Below, one piece after another: positions 8,284-17,362 of a stretch of DNA of 64,000 nucleotides. The DNA lies in NCBI RefSeq assembly GCF_014649955.1, contig NZ_BMUA01000007.1:186001-250000 (forward strand), read 5' to 3'. This stretch comes from Streptomyces violascens (GTDB lineage: Bacteria; Actinomycetota; Actinomycetes; Streptomycetales; Streptomycetaceae). Made by a program: the position numbers and the translations under genes. Each line of letters begins with the position of its first letter. The stretch's first letter is position 1. The notes below the pieces were generated by a model that saw nothing but the letters and a program-made list of their open reading frames with translations, was not told the DNA's origin and ran no database searches.

Positions 8284-8979
8284 ATGACATTCGCACAGGT
8301 GATCGACTTCAAGACCGAACGGTTCAGTGACCTGGACCGGCTCATGGACCGCTGGGTCGAACAGACCAAGGGCAAGCGGACCGCGTCGCACAGCCTCCTC
8401 GGCAAGGACCGCGCCGACGGGAACCACTTCGTCGAGGTCATCGAATTTCCCTCGTACGAGGAGGCGATGGCGAACTCGAAGCTCCCGGAGACCGACCGGA
8501 TCTTCGCCGAGATGGTCGCGCTCTGCGACGGCGCGCCCACCTTCACGGACCTGGATGTGGTGCGCAACGACCAGTTGAACGCGACAACCGCCCGCCGCTT
8601 CTTCCACGAGATCGTCGTGGGCGGCAACCTCGACGCGATCGACGAGGTGTTCGCGGCCGACTACGCCGACCACGACATCATCAAGGAGCAGGACACGGTC
8701 GTCGGCCGCGACGAGCTGCGCAGCGACGTCACCGGATGGCGGTCGGCCTTCGACTTCGCCTTCGACCTCGACCGGCAGATCTGCGAGGGCGACGACGTGG
8801 TGACGCTGTGGACCTTCACGGGCACCCACACGGGCGACTTCCAGGGCATCCCGGCCACCGGCAAGCAGGTCACCATGACCGGCACCACGATCTTCCGGTT
8901 CAAGAACGACACGATCCAGGAAGGCTGGTGGCACTACGACATCATGGGGCTGATGAAGCAGCTGGGCCTCATGGGCTGA
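8284..8979 (+). CDS. Two-part protein with a C-terminal SnoaL-like domain
   Basis: The 231-residue protein appears to have two domains. The first 95 or so residues (FAQVIDFKTERFSDLDRLMD, HFVEVIEFPSYEEAM) look like a small alpha/beta-barrel module, and residues 100-225 resemble the SnoaL/ester-cyclase fold (TTARRFFHEIVVGGNLDAIDEVFAADYADHD, GDFQGIPATGKQVTMTGTTIFRF). SnoaL-type proteins include cyclases and many uncharacterised small-molecule binders. It has GGAGG before ATG and ends at a strong bidirectional terminator facing groEL. Function unknown. Confidence 0.75.
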   Translation: MTFAQVIDFKTERFSDLDRLMDRWVEQTKGKRTASHSLLGKDRADGNHFVEVIEFPSYEEAMANSKLPETDRIFAEMVALCDGAPTFTDLDVVRNDQLNATTARRFFHEIVVGGNLDAIDEVFAADYADHDIIKEQDTVVGRDELRSDVTGWRSAFDFAFDLDRQICEGDDVVTLWTFTGTHTGDFQGIPATGKQVTMTGTTIFRFKNDTIQEGWWHYDIMGLMKQLGLMG

Positions 8980-9025
8980 GCAGCCGGGACCTCCCGCAAC
9001 GGGGGCAACCGGGGCAACGGGGAAA

Positions 9026-9060
9026 GCCCCCGCTCCCGCCGAAACGGCGGGAGCGGGGGC
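9026..9060. terminator. Bidirectional hairpin between the SnoaL-like gene and groEL
   Basis: Arms 9026-9041 and 9045-9060 are perfectly complementary over 16 GC-rich bases around an AAA loop. The hairpin lies between two convergent stop codons (8979 and 9095), so it can serve both transcripts. There is no long U-tract, as is usual in Streptomyces. Confidence 0.85.
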
Positions 9061-9094
9061 CTTCACACGTACTGCGGGCCCGACGTCGCAGACG

Positions 9095-10732
<1,638 letters not shown>

Positions 10733-10763
10733 TCAGCCCTCTCGAAAACTCGGGTTAATGACA

Positions 10764-10810
10764 CTGCGCCCCTCGCCGCCCGGCAATCAGCGGGGTGACC
10801 AGGGGCGCAG
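10764..10810 (-). promoter_or_regulatory. Inverted repeat in the groES-groEL intergenic RNA
   Basis: Ten-base arms at 10764-10773 and 10801-10810 (CTGCGCCCCT/AGGGGCGCAG) flank a GC-rich loop. In the groES-groEL mRNA this would fold between the two genes and could act as a processing or attenuation signal that sets their ratio. There is no U-tract, so full termination is less likely. Confidence 0.5.
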
Positions 10811-10859
10811 CTCTCAAAGCATTCGCTTCGAACTCGAAGTACTCGCGTACTTCGGTGAA

Positions 10860-11168
10860 TTACTTCTCGATGATCGCGAGCACGTCGCGGGCCGAGAGGA
10901 CGAGGTACTCCTCGCCGTTGTACTTCACCTCGGTGCCGCCGTACTTGCTGTACAGCACGATGTCGCCGGTGCTGACGTCGAGCGGAAGACGCTCGCCGTT
11001 CTCGAAGCGGCCCGGACCCACGGCCAGGACGACGCCCTCCTGGGGCTTCTCCTTGGCGGTGTCCGGAATGACCAGGCCGGAGGCCGTGGTCTGCTCGGCG
11101 TCGAGCGGCTGGACCACAATGCGGTCCTCGAGCGGCTTGATGGCAACCTTGGAGCTGGCGGTCGTCAC
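10860..11168 (-). CDS. groES: 10-kDa co-chaperonin GroES
   Basis: The 102-residue protein is the lid of the GroEL chamber. It has the family core [21 protein letters not shown] at the start, the mobile-loop [16 protein letters not shown] region (about residues 30-45), [19 protein letters not shown] and the terminal [14 protein letters not shown]. The GTG start is preceded by AGGGGGAG. It is the first gene of the groES-groEL operon, directly behind a promoter flanked by two CIRCE elements. Confidence 0.98.
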   Translation of the reverse strand: MTTASSKVAIKPLEDRIVVQPLDAEQTTASGLVIPDTAKEKPQEGVVLAVGPGRFENGERLPLDVSTGDIVLYSKYGGTEVKYNGEEYLVLSARDVLAIIEK

Positions 11169-11266
11169 GATCCGGTCTCCCCCTTCGGAGATCTCACGGG
11201 GTTAACTGTCTGGGGTGGCGACCAGGTGGATCCGTCGTCGCGGGTGCCGGACCTGCCCGTCGCTAC

Positions 11267-11293
11267 TTGGCACTCTCCGGTGGGGAGTGCCAG
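11267..11293. promoter_or_regulatory. CIRCE operator (second, promoter-distal half conserved)
   Basis: TTGGCACTC, nine bases, GAGTGCCAG matches the HrcA operator TTAGCACTC-N9-GAGTGCTAA with few changes. It lies between the -10 region and groES, where HrcA binding would block transcription. Confidence 0.88.
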
Positions 11294-11298
11294 AAGCG

Positions 11299-11328
11299 AG
11301 ACTAGGACGGTGATTAGCACTCGGTCAA
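11299..11328 (-). promoter_or_regulatory. groES-groEL promoter
   Basis: On the minus strand TTGACC (11323-11328) and TAGTCT (11299-11304) are separated by 18 bases, a close match to vegetative (HrdB-type) Streptomyces promoters. The -35 lies inside the upstream CIRCE spacer and the second CIRCE starts just after the -10. Confidence 0.75.
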
Positions 11329-11340
11329 GCGGAGTGCCAA
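11314..11340. promoter_or_regulatory. CIRCE operator overlapping the groES -35
   Basis: TTAGCACTC (11314-11322), nine bases, GAGTGCCAA (11332-11340). One base differs from the perfect CIRCE palindrome. The -35 hexamer lies mostly in its spacer, so repressor binding and RNA polymerase binding exclude one another. This predicts heat-shock control by HrcA, encoded elsewhere. Confidence 0.92.
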
Positions 11341-11401
11341 TCTGCCACCGCCACGGCGGACGCTTCCCGGCCTTCCAGCCACCTGTGTGACCCTGGACGG
11401 C

Positions 11402-12091
11402 ATGCGCATTCTGGTCGTCGAGGACGAAACCGGGCTCGCCGACTCGCTGCGTCGGGGCATCTCCGCCGAGGGCCACTGGGTCGACCTCGCGCACGACGGC
11501 CACCGCGGCCTCGATCTGGCGCTCACCGGCGGGTACGACGCGATCGTGCTCGACCTGATGCTGCCGGGGCTCAGCGGCTACGAGATCTGCCGCCGGATGC
11601 GGCGGCTCGGCGATCCCACCCCCGTCCTGATGCTGACCGCCAAGGACGGCGAGTACGACGAGGCCGACGGGCTCGACTCGGGCGCCGACGACTATCTGGC
11701 CAAGCCCTTCTCGTTCGTGGTGCTGCTCGCCCGGCTCCGCGCGCTCGGCCGCCGGGCCGGGGCCGCGCGCCAGGACACCCTCCAGGCCGGCGACCTCACC
11801 CTGGATACCGCCGCCCGGCGCTGCCGGCGCGGCGAGCGCGAGATCGAGCTGACCGCCCGGGAGCTGGCCGTCCTGGCCTGCCTGATGGCCGAGCCGGGCC
11901 AGGCCGTCGCCAAGCAGCACATCCTGGACGAGGTCTGGGACAGCGGCGCGGGGCCGGACGGCGGGATCGATCCGAACATCGTCGAGGTCTATGTCTCTTC
12001 GCTCAGGAAGAAGATCGATTCTCCGTTCGGCCGTCGATCGATCCTGACCGTGCACGGGGTCGGCTACCGGATGGCGCCCGATGGGGGCTGA
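11402..12091 (+). CDS. OmpR-family response regulator
   Basis: The 229-residue regulator has a receiver domain (acidic E7-D8, phospho-acceptor D51 in VLDLMLPG, T82-like threonine in LMLTAKDG, conserved K101 in YLAKPFS) and a C-terminal winged-helix DNA-binding domain (LTARELAVLACLM, DPNIVEVYVSSLRKKI, ILTVHGVGYRM). It is coupled to the following histidine kinase gene by an 11-base overlap. ATG 11402 is chosen because family members start MRILVVEDE; an in-frame GTG at 11387 adds five residues. The signal is unknown; the downstream envelope genes suggest cell-wall control. Confidence 0.93.
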   Translation: MRILVVEDETGLADSLRRGISAEGHWVDLAHDGHRGLDLALTGGYDAIVLDLMLPGLSGYEICRRMRRLGDPTPVLMLTAKDGEYDEADGLDSGADDYLAKPFSFVVLLARLRALGRRAGAARQDTLQAGDLTLDTAARRCRRGEREIELTARELAVLACLMAEPGQAVAKQHILDEVWDSGAGPDGGIDPNIVEVYVSSLRKKIDSPFGRRSILTVHGVGYRMAPDGG

Positions 12092-13454
12092 GCCGCACAA
12101 GCTCATGAAGTGGCCGCTGCCCCGGACCGTGCGGGGAAAGGTCGCCGCGGCCGCCGCCCTCGCGATGGCGCTGCTGCTCGCCGCGGGCGGCATCTGGCTC
12201 TACATCGTGCTGCGCTCCAACCTCCTCGACAACACCACCGGCCGCACCGAGCTGGCCGCCCGCAAGGTCGCCGCCCAGGTGGACAACGGGACCGTACGAG
12301 CACAGCTGCCGCCGCCGGACGACGGCGTCGACCTCGTCGTCGTGCTCGACGAGCGCGGCCGGGTCACCGCCGCCAGCCAGGAGACCGGCGCCGCCGGGGA
12401 GCTGGCCGGTCTGCGCCCGCCGGACGGACAGGACTCGGCCTCCCGGCTCCTGAAGGACGCGGGCCGCCACGAGGTCGCCGTCGTCGTACGCGCCCAGATT
12501 CCCGGCGGCCCCGCGAGCTATGTGTACGGGATGACCGTGCTCAGCGACGTCGACGACGCGACCGGCGCCATCGGGTGGGCCCTGTTCGCCAGCGCCCCGC
12601 CGCTGATCGCGCTCGCCGCCGCCATCGCCTGGGCCGGCACCGGACTCGCGCTGCGCCCGGTGACCTCGATCCGCACCGAGCTCGCCGAGGTCAGCTCCAG
12701 CGAGCTGGACCGGCGGGTCCCCGACCCCGGCGGCGCCGACGAGATCGCGCTGCTCGCCCGGACCGTGAACGCCACCCTCGACCGGCTCGAACAGGCCCAT
12801 GTCCGCCAGCGCGAGTTCGTCGCCGACGCCTCGCACGAGCTGCGCAACCCGATCGCCGCGGTCCGCTCCCGGCTCGAAGTCGCCCTGGCCGCACCGGACT
12901 CGGCCTCGGTGCGAGCCGCGCTAGACGACACCGAGCGGCTCCAGCGGATCGCCGCCGACCTGCTGCTCCTGGCCCGCCTCGACGCCCACCCGCAGCCCCT
13001 GGCCGAGCCCGTCGACCTGACGCTGCTCGCGGCCGAGGACACCGCCCGCAGGCGGGCCGCCCGGGTCCCGGTCGAGCTGCACGCGGACGCTCCCGTGCCG
13101 GTGCGCGGCGACCCGGCACAGCTGGAGCGGATGCTGGCCAACCTCGTCGACAACGCGGTGCGTCATGCCCGTACCGCGGTACGGGTGCGGGCCGCCCGGC
13201 AGGGAGCGGACGCGGTCCTCGAAGTCGCCGACGACGGGCCCGGCATCCCGGCCGCCGACCGGTCCCGGGTCTTCGAGCGCTTCGTACGCCTGGACACCGC
13301 CCGCGCCCGCGAGAGCGGCGGCACCGGGCTCGGGCTCGCGATCGCCCGCGAGATCGCGCGGGCCCACGGCGGGGAGCTGTCGGTGGGGGCGGGCCCGGGT
13401 GCGACGTTCACCGTGCGGCTGCCGGGGAGCCCCCTGAAAGCAACGGGGTCCTGA
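12081..13454 (+). CDS. Sensor histidine kinase
   Basis: The 457-residue membrane kinase has a first membrane segment (about residues 20-45), an extracytoplasmic sensor stretch of roughly 115 residues, a second membrane segment (about 165-187), a HAMP linker, a HisKA domain with phospho-accepting His252 (ASHELRNP), and an HATPase domain with N box (LVDNAVRHA), DDGPGI and GTGLGLAI. It should phosphorylate the regulator encoded just upstream. ATG 12081 overlaps that gene; ATG 12105 (MKWPLPRTV) is a possible shorter start. The sensor domain has no recognisable fold. Confidence 0.93.
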   Translation: MGAEPHKLMKWPLPRTVRGKVAAAAALAMALLLAAGGIWLYIVLRSNLLDNTTGRTELAARKVAAQVDNGTVRAQLPPPDDGVDLVVVLDERGRVTAASQETGAAGELAGLRPPDGQDSASRLLKDAGRHEVAVVVRAQIPGGPASYVYGMTVLSDVDDATGAIGWALFASAPPLIALAAAIAWAGTGLALRPVTSIRTELAEVSSSELDRRVPDPGGADEIALLARTVNATLDRLEQAHVRQREFVADASHELRNPIAAVRSRLEVALAAPDSASVRAALDDTERLQRIAADLLLLARLDAHPQPLAEPVDLTLLAAEDTARRRAARVPVELHADAPVPVRGDPAQLERMLANLVDNAVRHARTAVRVRAARQGADAVLEVADDGPGIPAADRSRVFERFVRLDTARARESGGTGLGLAIAREIARAHGGELSVGAGPGATFTVRLPGSPLKATGS

Positions 13455-13468
13455 AGGCGCCTTCAGGA
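13449..13468. promoter_or_regulatory. 20-bp perfect palindrome before the LCP gene
   Basis: TCCTGAAGGCGCCTTCAGGA is self-complementary over 20 bases and includes the stop codon of the kinase gene. TCAG repeats continue downstream at about 13463, 13472 and 13483. It may be a response-regulator site or a short hairpin between the kinase and LCP genes. Confidence 0.45.
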
Positions 13469-13511
13469 CTCTCAGGATTCCTTCAGCGCCCGGGGCACAG
13501 CATCGGTCGGC

Positions 13512-14702
13512 GTGAGCCACCGTCGAATGAGCCGCAGCCGAACCAACCGCCGTCGCAAGAAGCGTTCCGGCCCGATGCGCCTGGTGCGCACGCTCGCCCT
13601 GGCCGCCGTCGTCCTGGTGCTGTGCGCCCTGGCCGGCGGCTGGTACCTCTACCGCGATCTGGCCGGGAGCATCGGCACCTCGCACGCGCTCGGCGACAAC
13701 GCGCCCAAGTCGGTGGGCGGGGACACCAACATCCTGCTGATGGGCCTGGACAGCCGCAAGGACCAGAACGGCGACGACCTGCCGCCCGAGGTCCTCGACA
13801 AGCTGCACGCGGGCAGTTCCGACATCGGCGGCTACAACACCAACACCCTGATCCTCCTTCACGTGCCCGGCGACGGCAGCAAGGCGAAGGCGTTCTCGGT
13901 GCCTCGCGACGACCTGGTCGACATACCGGGCCACGGCCAGGACAAGATCAAGAAGGCGTACGGCCTGGAGAAGGCCCGCACCGAGGACAAGCTGGCCGCG
14001 CAGGGCGTCACCGACAAGGGGAAGCTGGAGACGGCGGGCCGCGAGGCGGGCCGCCGGGCCGAGATCGAGACCGTACGCGCCTTCCTGGGTGTGCCCATCG
14101 ACCACTTCGCCGAGGTGAATCTCGCCGGGTTCTACCACCTGGCCGACGCCCTCGACGGGGTGACGGTCTGTCTGAAGAAGCCCGTGAAGGACAAGTACTC
14201 GGGCGCCGACTTCCCGGCCGGGAAGTCGACCCTGAACGGCCGGCAGTCCCTCGCGTTCGTGCGGCAGCGGCACGGGCTCGACGGCGGCGACCTGGACCGT
14301 ACGCGTCGCCAGCAGGCGTTCCTCGCCTCGGCGACGCAGAAGCTGGACTCCGTCGGCACGTTCACCGACCCGGTCCGCCTCCTGAATCTGCTGAACGTGG
14401 CCAAGCAGGACCTCGTGACCGACAAGGGCTGGGACCTGATGTCGTTCATCAAGCAGGCCAGGAACGTATCGGGAGGGAATGTGGCATTCACGACACTTCC
14501 GATCGAGCGATTCGCCAAACACCGGGGCGAAGACGTCAATATCGTCGATCCGGTGAAGATCAAGCAGATAGTCGCGGAACAGACCAATCCGGTTCATTCG
14601 ACGCCGCCCAGCGCACCCGAGGGCTCCCCGGCGCCGAGCAAGGCGCCACCCGCGCCCGCGCCCCCGGTCATCGACGGCGGCGGCATCCCGTGCGTCGACT
14701 GA
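13512..14702 (+). CDS. LytR-CpsA-Psr (LCP) family cell-wall polymer transferase
   Basis: The 396-residue protein has one N-terminal membrane anchor (about residues 24-46), then the extracytoplasmic LCP domain with TNILLMGLDSR, SVPRDDLVDIPGHG, VNLAGFYHLADALDGVTVC and DGGDLDRTRRQQAFL, which carry the Arg/Asp residues that bind lipid pyrophosphate. LCP enzymes attach anionic glycopolymers from lipid carriers to peptidoglycan. A Pro/Ala-rich tail ends with a lone Cys. It lies 57 bases after the kinase gene and overlaps the next gene by 13 bases. The acceptor polymer is unknown. Confidence 0.92.
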   Translation: MSHRRMSRSRTNRRRKKRSGPMRLVRTLALAAVVLVLCALAGGWYLYRDLAGSIGTSHALGDNAPKSVGGDTNILLMGLDSRKDQNGDDLPPEVLDKLHAGSSDIGGYNTNTLILLHVPGDGSKAKAFSVPRDDLVDIPGHGQDKIKKAYGLEKARTEDKLAAQGVTDKGKLETAGREAGRRAEIETVRAFLGVPIDHFAEVNLAGFYHLADALDGVTVCLKKPVKDKYSGADFPAGKSTLNGRQSLAFVRQRHGLDGGDLDRTRRQQAFLASATQKLDSVGTFTDPVRLLNLLNVAKQDLVTDKGWDLMSFIKQARNVSGGNVAFTTLPIERFAKHRGEDVNIVDPVKIKQIVAEQTNPVHSTPPSAPEGSPAPSKAPPAPAPPVIDGGGIPCVD

Positions 14703-16114
14703 TCCGGGCCGGCGGTTCGGGCCCGGTCGCGGTCCGGCGCCGCCGCTCCGAGGCGCTGCTCCTGCTGCTGGTCGTCGCCGTGACCACGTTCGGTCACGCG
14801 GCGGCCGCGACGGCCATGACGGGGCAACTACCGCGCGCCACCTACGAGTTCGGGATCAGCATGGCGCTGATCGCGCTCGCCGGACACCTCACCGTGCGCC
14901 GGTACGCCGCGTACGCCGACCCGCTGATCCTGCCGCTCGCCCTGCTCCTTTCGGGCATCGGCCTGGTGCTGCTCTACCGGCTCGACCCCACGTACGCGCA
15001 CAAGTTCAAGGCGGAGGCCACCGCCTCGGGCCAGCTCATCTGGACGGTCATCGGCTTCGCGGCCGCGCTCGCCACCCTGGCCGTGCTGCGCGACCACCGA
15101 CGGCTCCAGCGCTACATCTACCTCTGCATGGCCACGGCCCTGGTGCTGCTCATGGCCCCGGCGTTCTTCCCCGGCGACACCTATGGCGCCAAGCGCTGGA
15201 TCTACCTCGGCCCGTTCTCGCTGCAGCCCGGCGAGTTCGTCAAGATCATGATCGCGGTGTTCTTCGCGGGCTATCTCGTCGTCCACAAGGACTCGCTCGC
15301 GCTCACCGGCCGCAAGATGCTCGGGGTCAGGCTGCCGCCCGGCCGCCAGCTCGCACCGATCCTGACCATCTGGGTGGTCAGCCTGCTCGTCCTGGTCTTC
15401 GAGCGCGACCTGGGCACCTCGCTGATCTTCTTCGGCCTGTTCGTGGTGATGCTGTACGTCGCCACCCAGCGCACCAGCTGGATCCTGACCGGCATCGTGA
15501 TGGCGGCGGTCGGGGCGTTCGTGGTCGGCTCGACGGAGCCGCACGTCAAGGGCCGCATCGTCGCCTGGCTGCACCCCTTCGACATCTACAAGCCGCCCGC
15601 CGAACGCCCGCCGGGCCTCGTCTCCGACCAGGCCGCCCAGGCCCTCTTCGGCTTCGGCAGCGGCGGCATGACCGGCACCGGCCTCGGCCGCGGCCACCCC
15701 GAACTCGTCGGCTTCGCGGGCCGCAGCGACTTCATCCTCACCACGGTCGGCGAGGAGCTCGGCCTGGCCGGGACGATGGCGGTCCTCGCCCTGTACGCGC
15801 TGCTCGTGCAGCGGGGTCTGCGTGCCGCGCTCTCCGCGCACGACGGCTTCGGCAAGCTGCTCGCGACGGGCCTCGCGGCGGCCCTCGCGCTCCAGGTGTT
15901 CGTGGTGGCGGGCGGGGTGACGGGCCTGATCCCGCTGACCGGCAAGGCGCTGCCGTTCCTCGCCAAGGGCGGCTCGTCCCTGGTCGCCAACTGGCTGATG
16001 ATCGCGCTGCTCATCCGGATCAGCGACAGCGGCGAACGGCAGCGCGAGGCCGAACTGGGCCCACCGGAGCGGGAGTTGGCGCTCGAACCCTTGAGGGAAG
16101 GCACTCGGGCATAG
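14690..16114 (+). CDS. FtsW/RodA/SpoVE-family peptidoglycan polymerase
   Basis: The 474-residue polytopic protein (about ten membrane segments) belongs to the SEDS glycosyltransferases that polymerise lipid II. It shows GAKRWIYLGPFSLQPGEFVK, FERDLGTSLIFFG, VGEELGLAGTMAVLALYALL and a C-terminal PLTGKALPFLAKGGSSLVAN motif. GTG 14690 starts inside the end of the LCP gene and gives the first in-frame start; the frame is open much further upstream only as a shadow. No partner penicillin-binding protein gene is adjacent. Its final motif differs from the usual PFxSYGGSS. Likely septal, elongation or sporulation role; which one cannot be decided. Confidence 0.92.
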   Translation: MRRLIRAGGSGPVAVRRRRSEALLLLLVVAVTTFGHAAAATAMTGQLPRATYEFGISMALIALAGHLTVRRYAAYADPLILPLALLLSGIGLVLLYRLDPTYAHKFKAEATASGQLIWTVIGFAAALATLAVLRDHRRLQRYIYLCMATALVLLMAPAFFPGDTYGAKRWIYLGPFSLQPGEFVKIMIAVFFAGYLVVHKDSLALTGRKMLGVRLPPGRQLAPILTIWVVSLLVLVFERDLGTSLIFFGLFVVMLYVATQRTSWILTGIVMAAVGAFVVGSTEPHVKGRIVAWLHPFDIYKPPAERPPGLVSDQAAQALFGFGSGGMTGTGLGRGHPELVGFAGRSDFILTTVGEELGLAGTMAVLALYALLVQRGLRAALSAHDGFGKLLATGLAAALALQVFVVAGGVTGLIPLTGKALPFLAKGGSSLVANWLMIALLIRISDSGERQREAELGPPERELALEPLREGTRA

Positions 16115-16132
16115 GTGCTCGGCGACCGGCGC

Positions 16133-16336
16133 TCAGAGGTACAGGGCCGGGCGGGCGGCGACCGCCCGTGTGTCGGGGCCGACGCGCGGCACGACCTTGC
16201 GCGCGGCCCTGCGCCCGAGCCGCTCGAAGGGCGCGGCGGGCGCGGTCGGCTCCGTACATCCGGTCAGCGGGCAGAGCAGCGCACCGGCGGCGAGCAGCCC
16301 GGCCAGGCCGGCCCGGAGCCGGTGCGCGCGCTTCAC
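16133..16336 (-). CDS. Small putative lipoprotein
   Basis: The 67-residue product begins with a basic n-region and a hydrophobic stretch (GLAGLLAAGALLCPL) ending at the lipobox LTGC (Cys about residue 27); the remaining 40 residues are Arg/Ala/Pro-rich with no known domain. GTG 16336 is preceded by GAGGAG and lies 19 bases downstream of the deacetylase stop, so it is probably cotranscribed with it. No homologous family is recognised; it could be an envelope accessory protein or a weakly conserved ORF. Confidence 0.6.
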   Translation of the reverse strand: MKRAHRLRAGLAGLLAAGALLCPLTGCTEPTAPAAPFERLGRRAARKVVPRVGPDTRAVAARPALYL

Positions 16337-16355
16337 CGCCGCTCCTCGGGAAAGG

Positions 16356-17249
16356 TCACACGTAGTCCTCCAGACGGGCCACGGCGTACCCCTTGTCGGT
16401 GATCACCTTCATCACCTGCCGGACCATGTCGGGCATGGTCCCGTTCCAGTCCTGACGGCCGCGGAAGTGGGTCAGGACGATGTCGCCGGGGTGCAGGTCG
16501 CGGTCCCACTCGCGCCATTCCATGTGGTCGGTGAAGGCCTCGGCGGCCCACAGCGGCGCGGCCTTGATGCCGCAGGACTGGGCGGCCCTGAGGGTGTCCT
16601 CGTTGTAGTTGCCGTACGGCGGCCGGAACAGCCGGGGCCGCACGCCCGCCCACTGGCCGATCTTGTCCTGCTGGTCGCAGATCTCGTGCCGCTGCTCGTC
16701 GTAGGAGAGCGCGGGCATGTAGCGGTGGTTGAGGGTGTGGTTGTTGAGCGTGACCCCGAGGCCCTGCATCTTCCTGAAGTAATCGTGGTCGTCCTTGACC
16801 AGGTAGTCGCTGAGGAACGCGCTGTAGGGGATGCGGAGTTCCTGCATCATCTTCAGGAAGGTGGGGTCCTTCTCGGCGCCGTCGTCGATCGTGAGGAAGA
16901 CGATCCGGTCCTTGGTGGGGACGGTGGTGAAGACCGGCGGCAGCGAGTCTCCGCCGTCCGTCTCGAACCCGGGGCGGTTGGTGATCCTCGGCTTGACGGC
17001 GGGCGGCGGGGGCGCGAGCAGCGGCGGTTTGGCCAGGCCCCACTTCTTGACGGCCGCGAGCCGGGCGGCCTCGGCCTGCTTGAGCTGGTCGGCGTGGTCG
17101 ACGGGGCCCTTCTTGGCGGCCTCGGCGCCGGGGCGGCCGACCTCGCCGTCCTCGGCGGAGCAGCCCGAGGTGAGCAGGGCGGCACCGAGGGCGAGGGCAA
17201 GACAGGCGACCTTCGTCCTGGATTTTCCTTTTTGTCGTACTAGCTGCAT
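16356..17249 (-). CDS. Secreted polysaccharide deacetylase lipoprotein (NodB-like), copy 1
   Basis: The 297-residue protein has a lipoprotein signal (LTSGC, Cys about residue 30), a Pro-rich linker and a NodB homology domain with the metal Asp pair in LTIDDGAEKD, the metal His pair in NNHTLNHRYM, RPPYGNYNED and a final HFRG/VARLEDYV segment. It should remove acetyl groups from a cell-surface glycan or peptidoglycan. The ATG at 17249 fits the signal peptide; an upstream in-frame start at 17315 adds a non-signal leader and is unlikely. It shares layout and C terminus with the protein encoded at 24112-24954. Confidence 0.9.
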   Translation of the reverse strand: MQLVRQKGKSRTKVACLALALGAALLTSGCSAEDGEVGRPGAEAAKKGPVDHADQLKQAEAARLAAVKKWGLAKPPLLAPPPPAVKPRITNRPGFETDGGDSLPPVFTTVPTKDRIVFLTIDDGAEKDPTFLKMMQELRIPYSAFLSDYLVKDDHDYFRKMQGLGVTLNNHTLNHRYMPALSYDEQRHEICDQQDKIGQWAGVRPRLFRPPYGNYNEDTLRAAQSCGIKAAPLWAAEAFTDHMEWREWDRDLHPGDIVLTHFRGRQDWNGTMPDMVRQVMKVITDKGYAVARLEDYV

Positions 17250-17362
17250 GGCGCCGCATCCTGTCAGGCGCGGGCCCCGCGACCCGGACGACACAGCCGC
17301 CGGCGGCCGCACCATCGCCCGCCTGGCCCACAGCGGGGCGGTGGCTGGACGACAATGACGGG

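Noticed and set aside
12110-14689. Long plus-strand frame extending upstream of the FtsW-type gene through kinase and LCP genes
   Set aside because: Only the part from 14690 has real protein features; the rest is an Arg/Pro-rich shadow of the two genes it overlaps.
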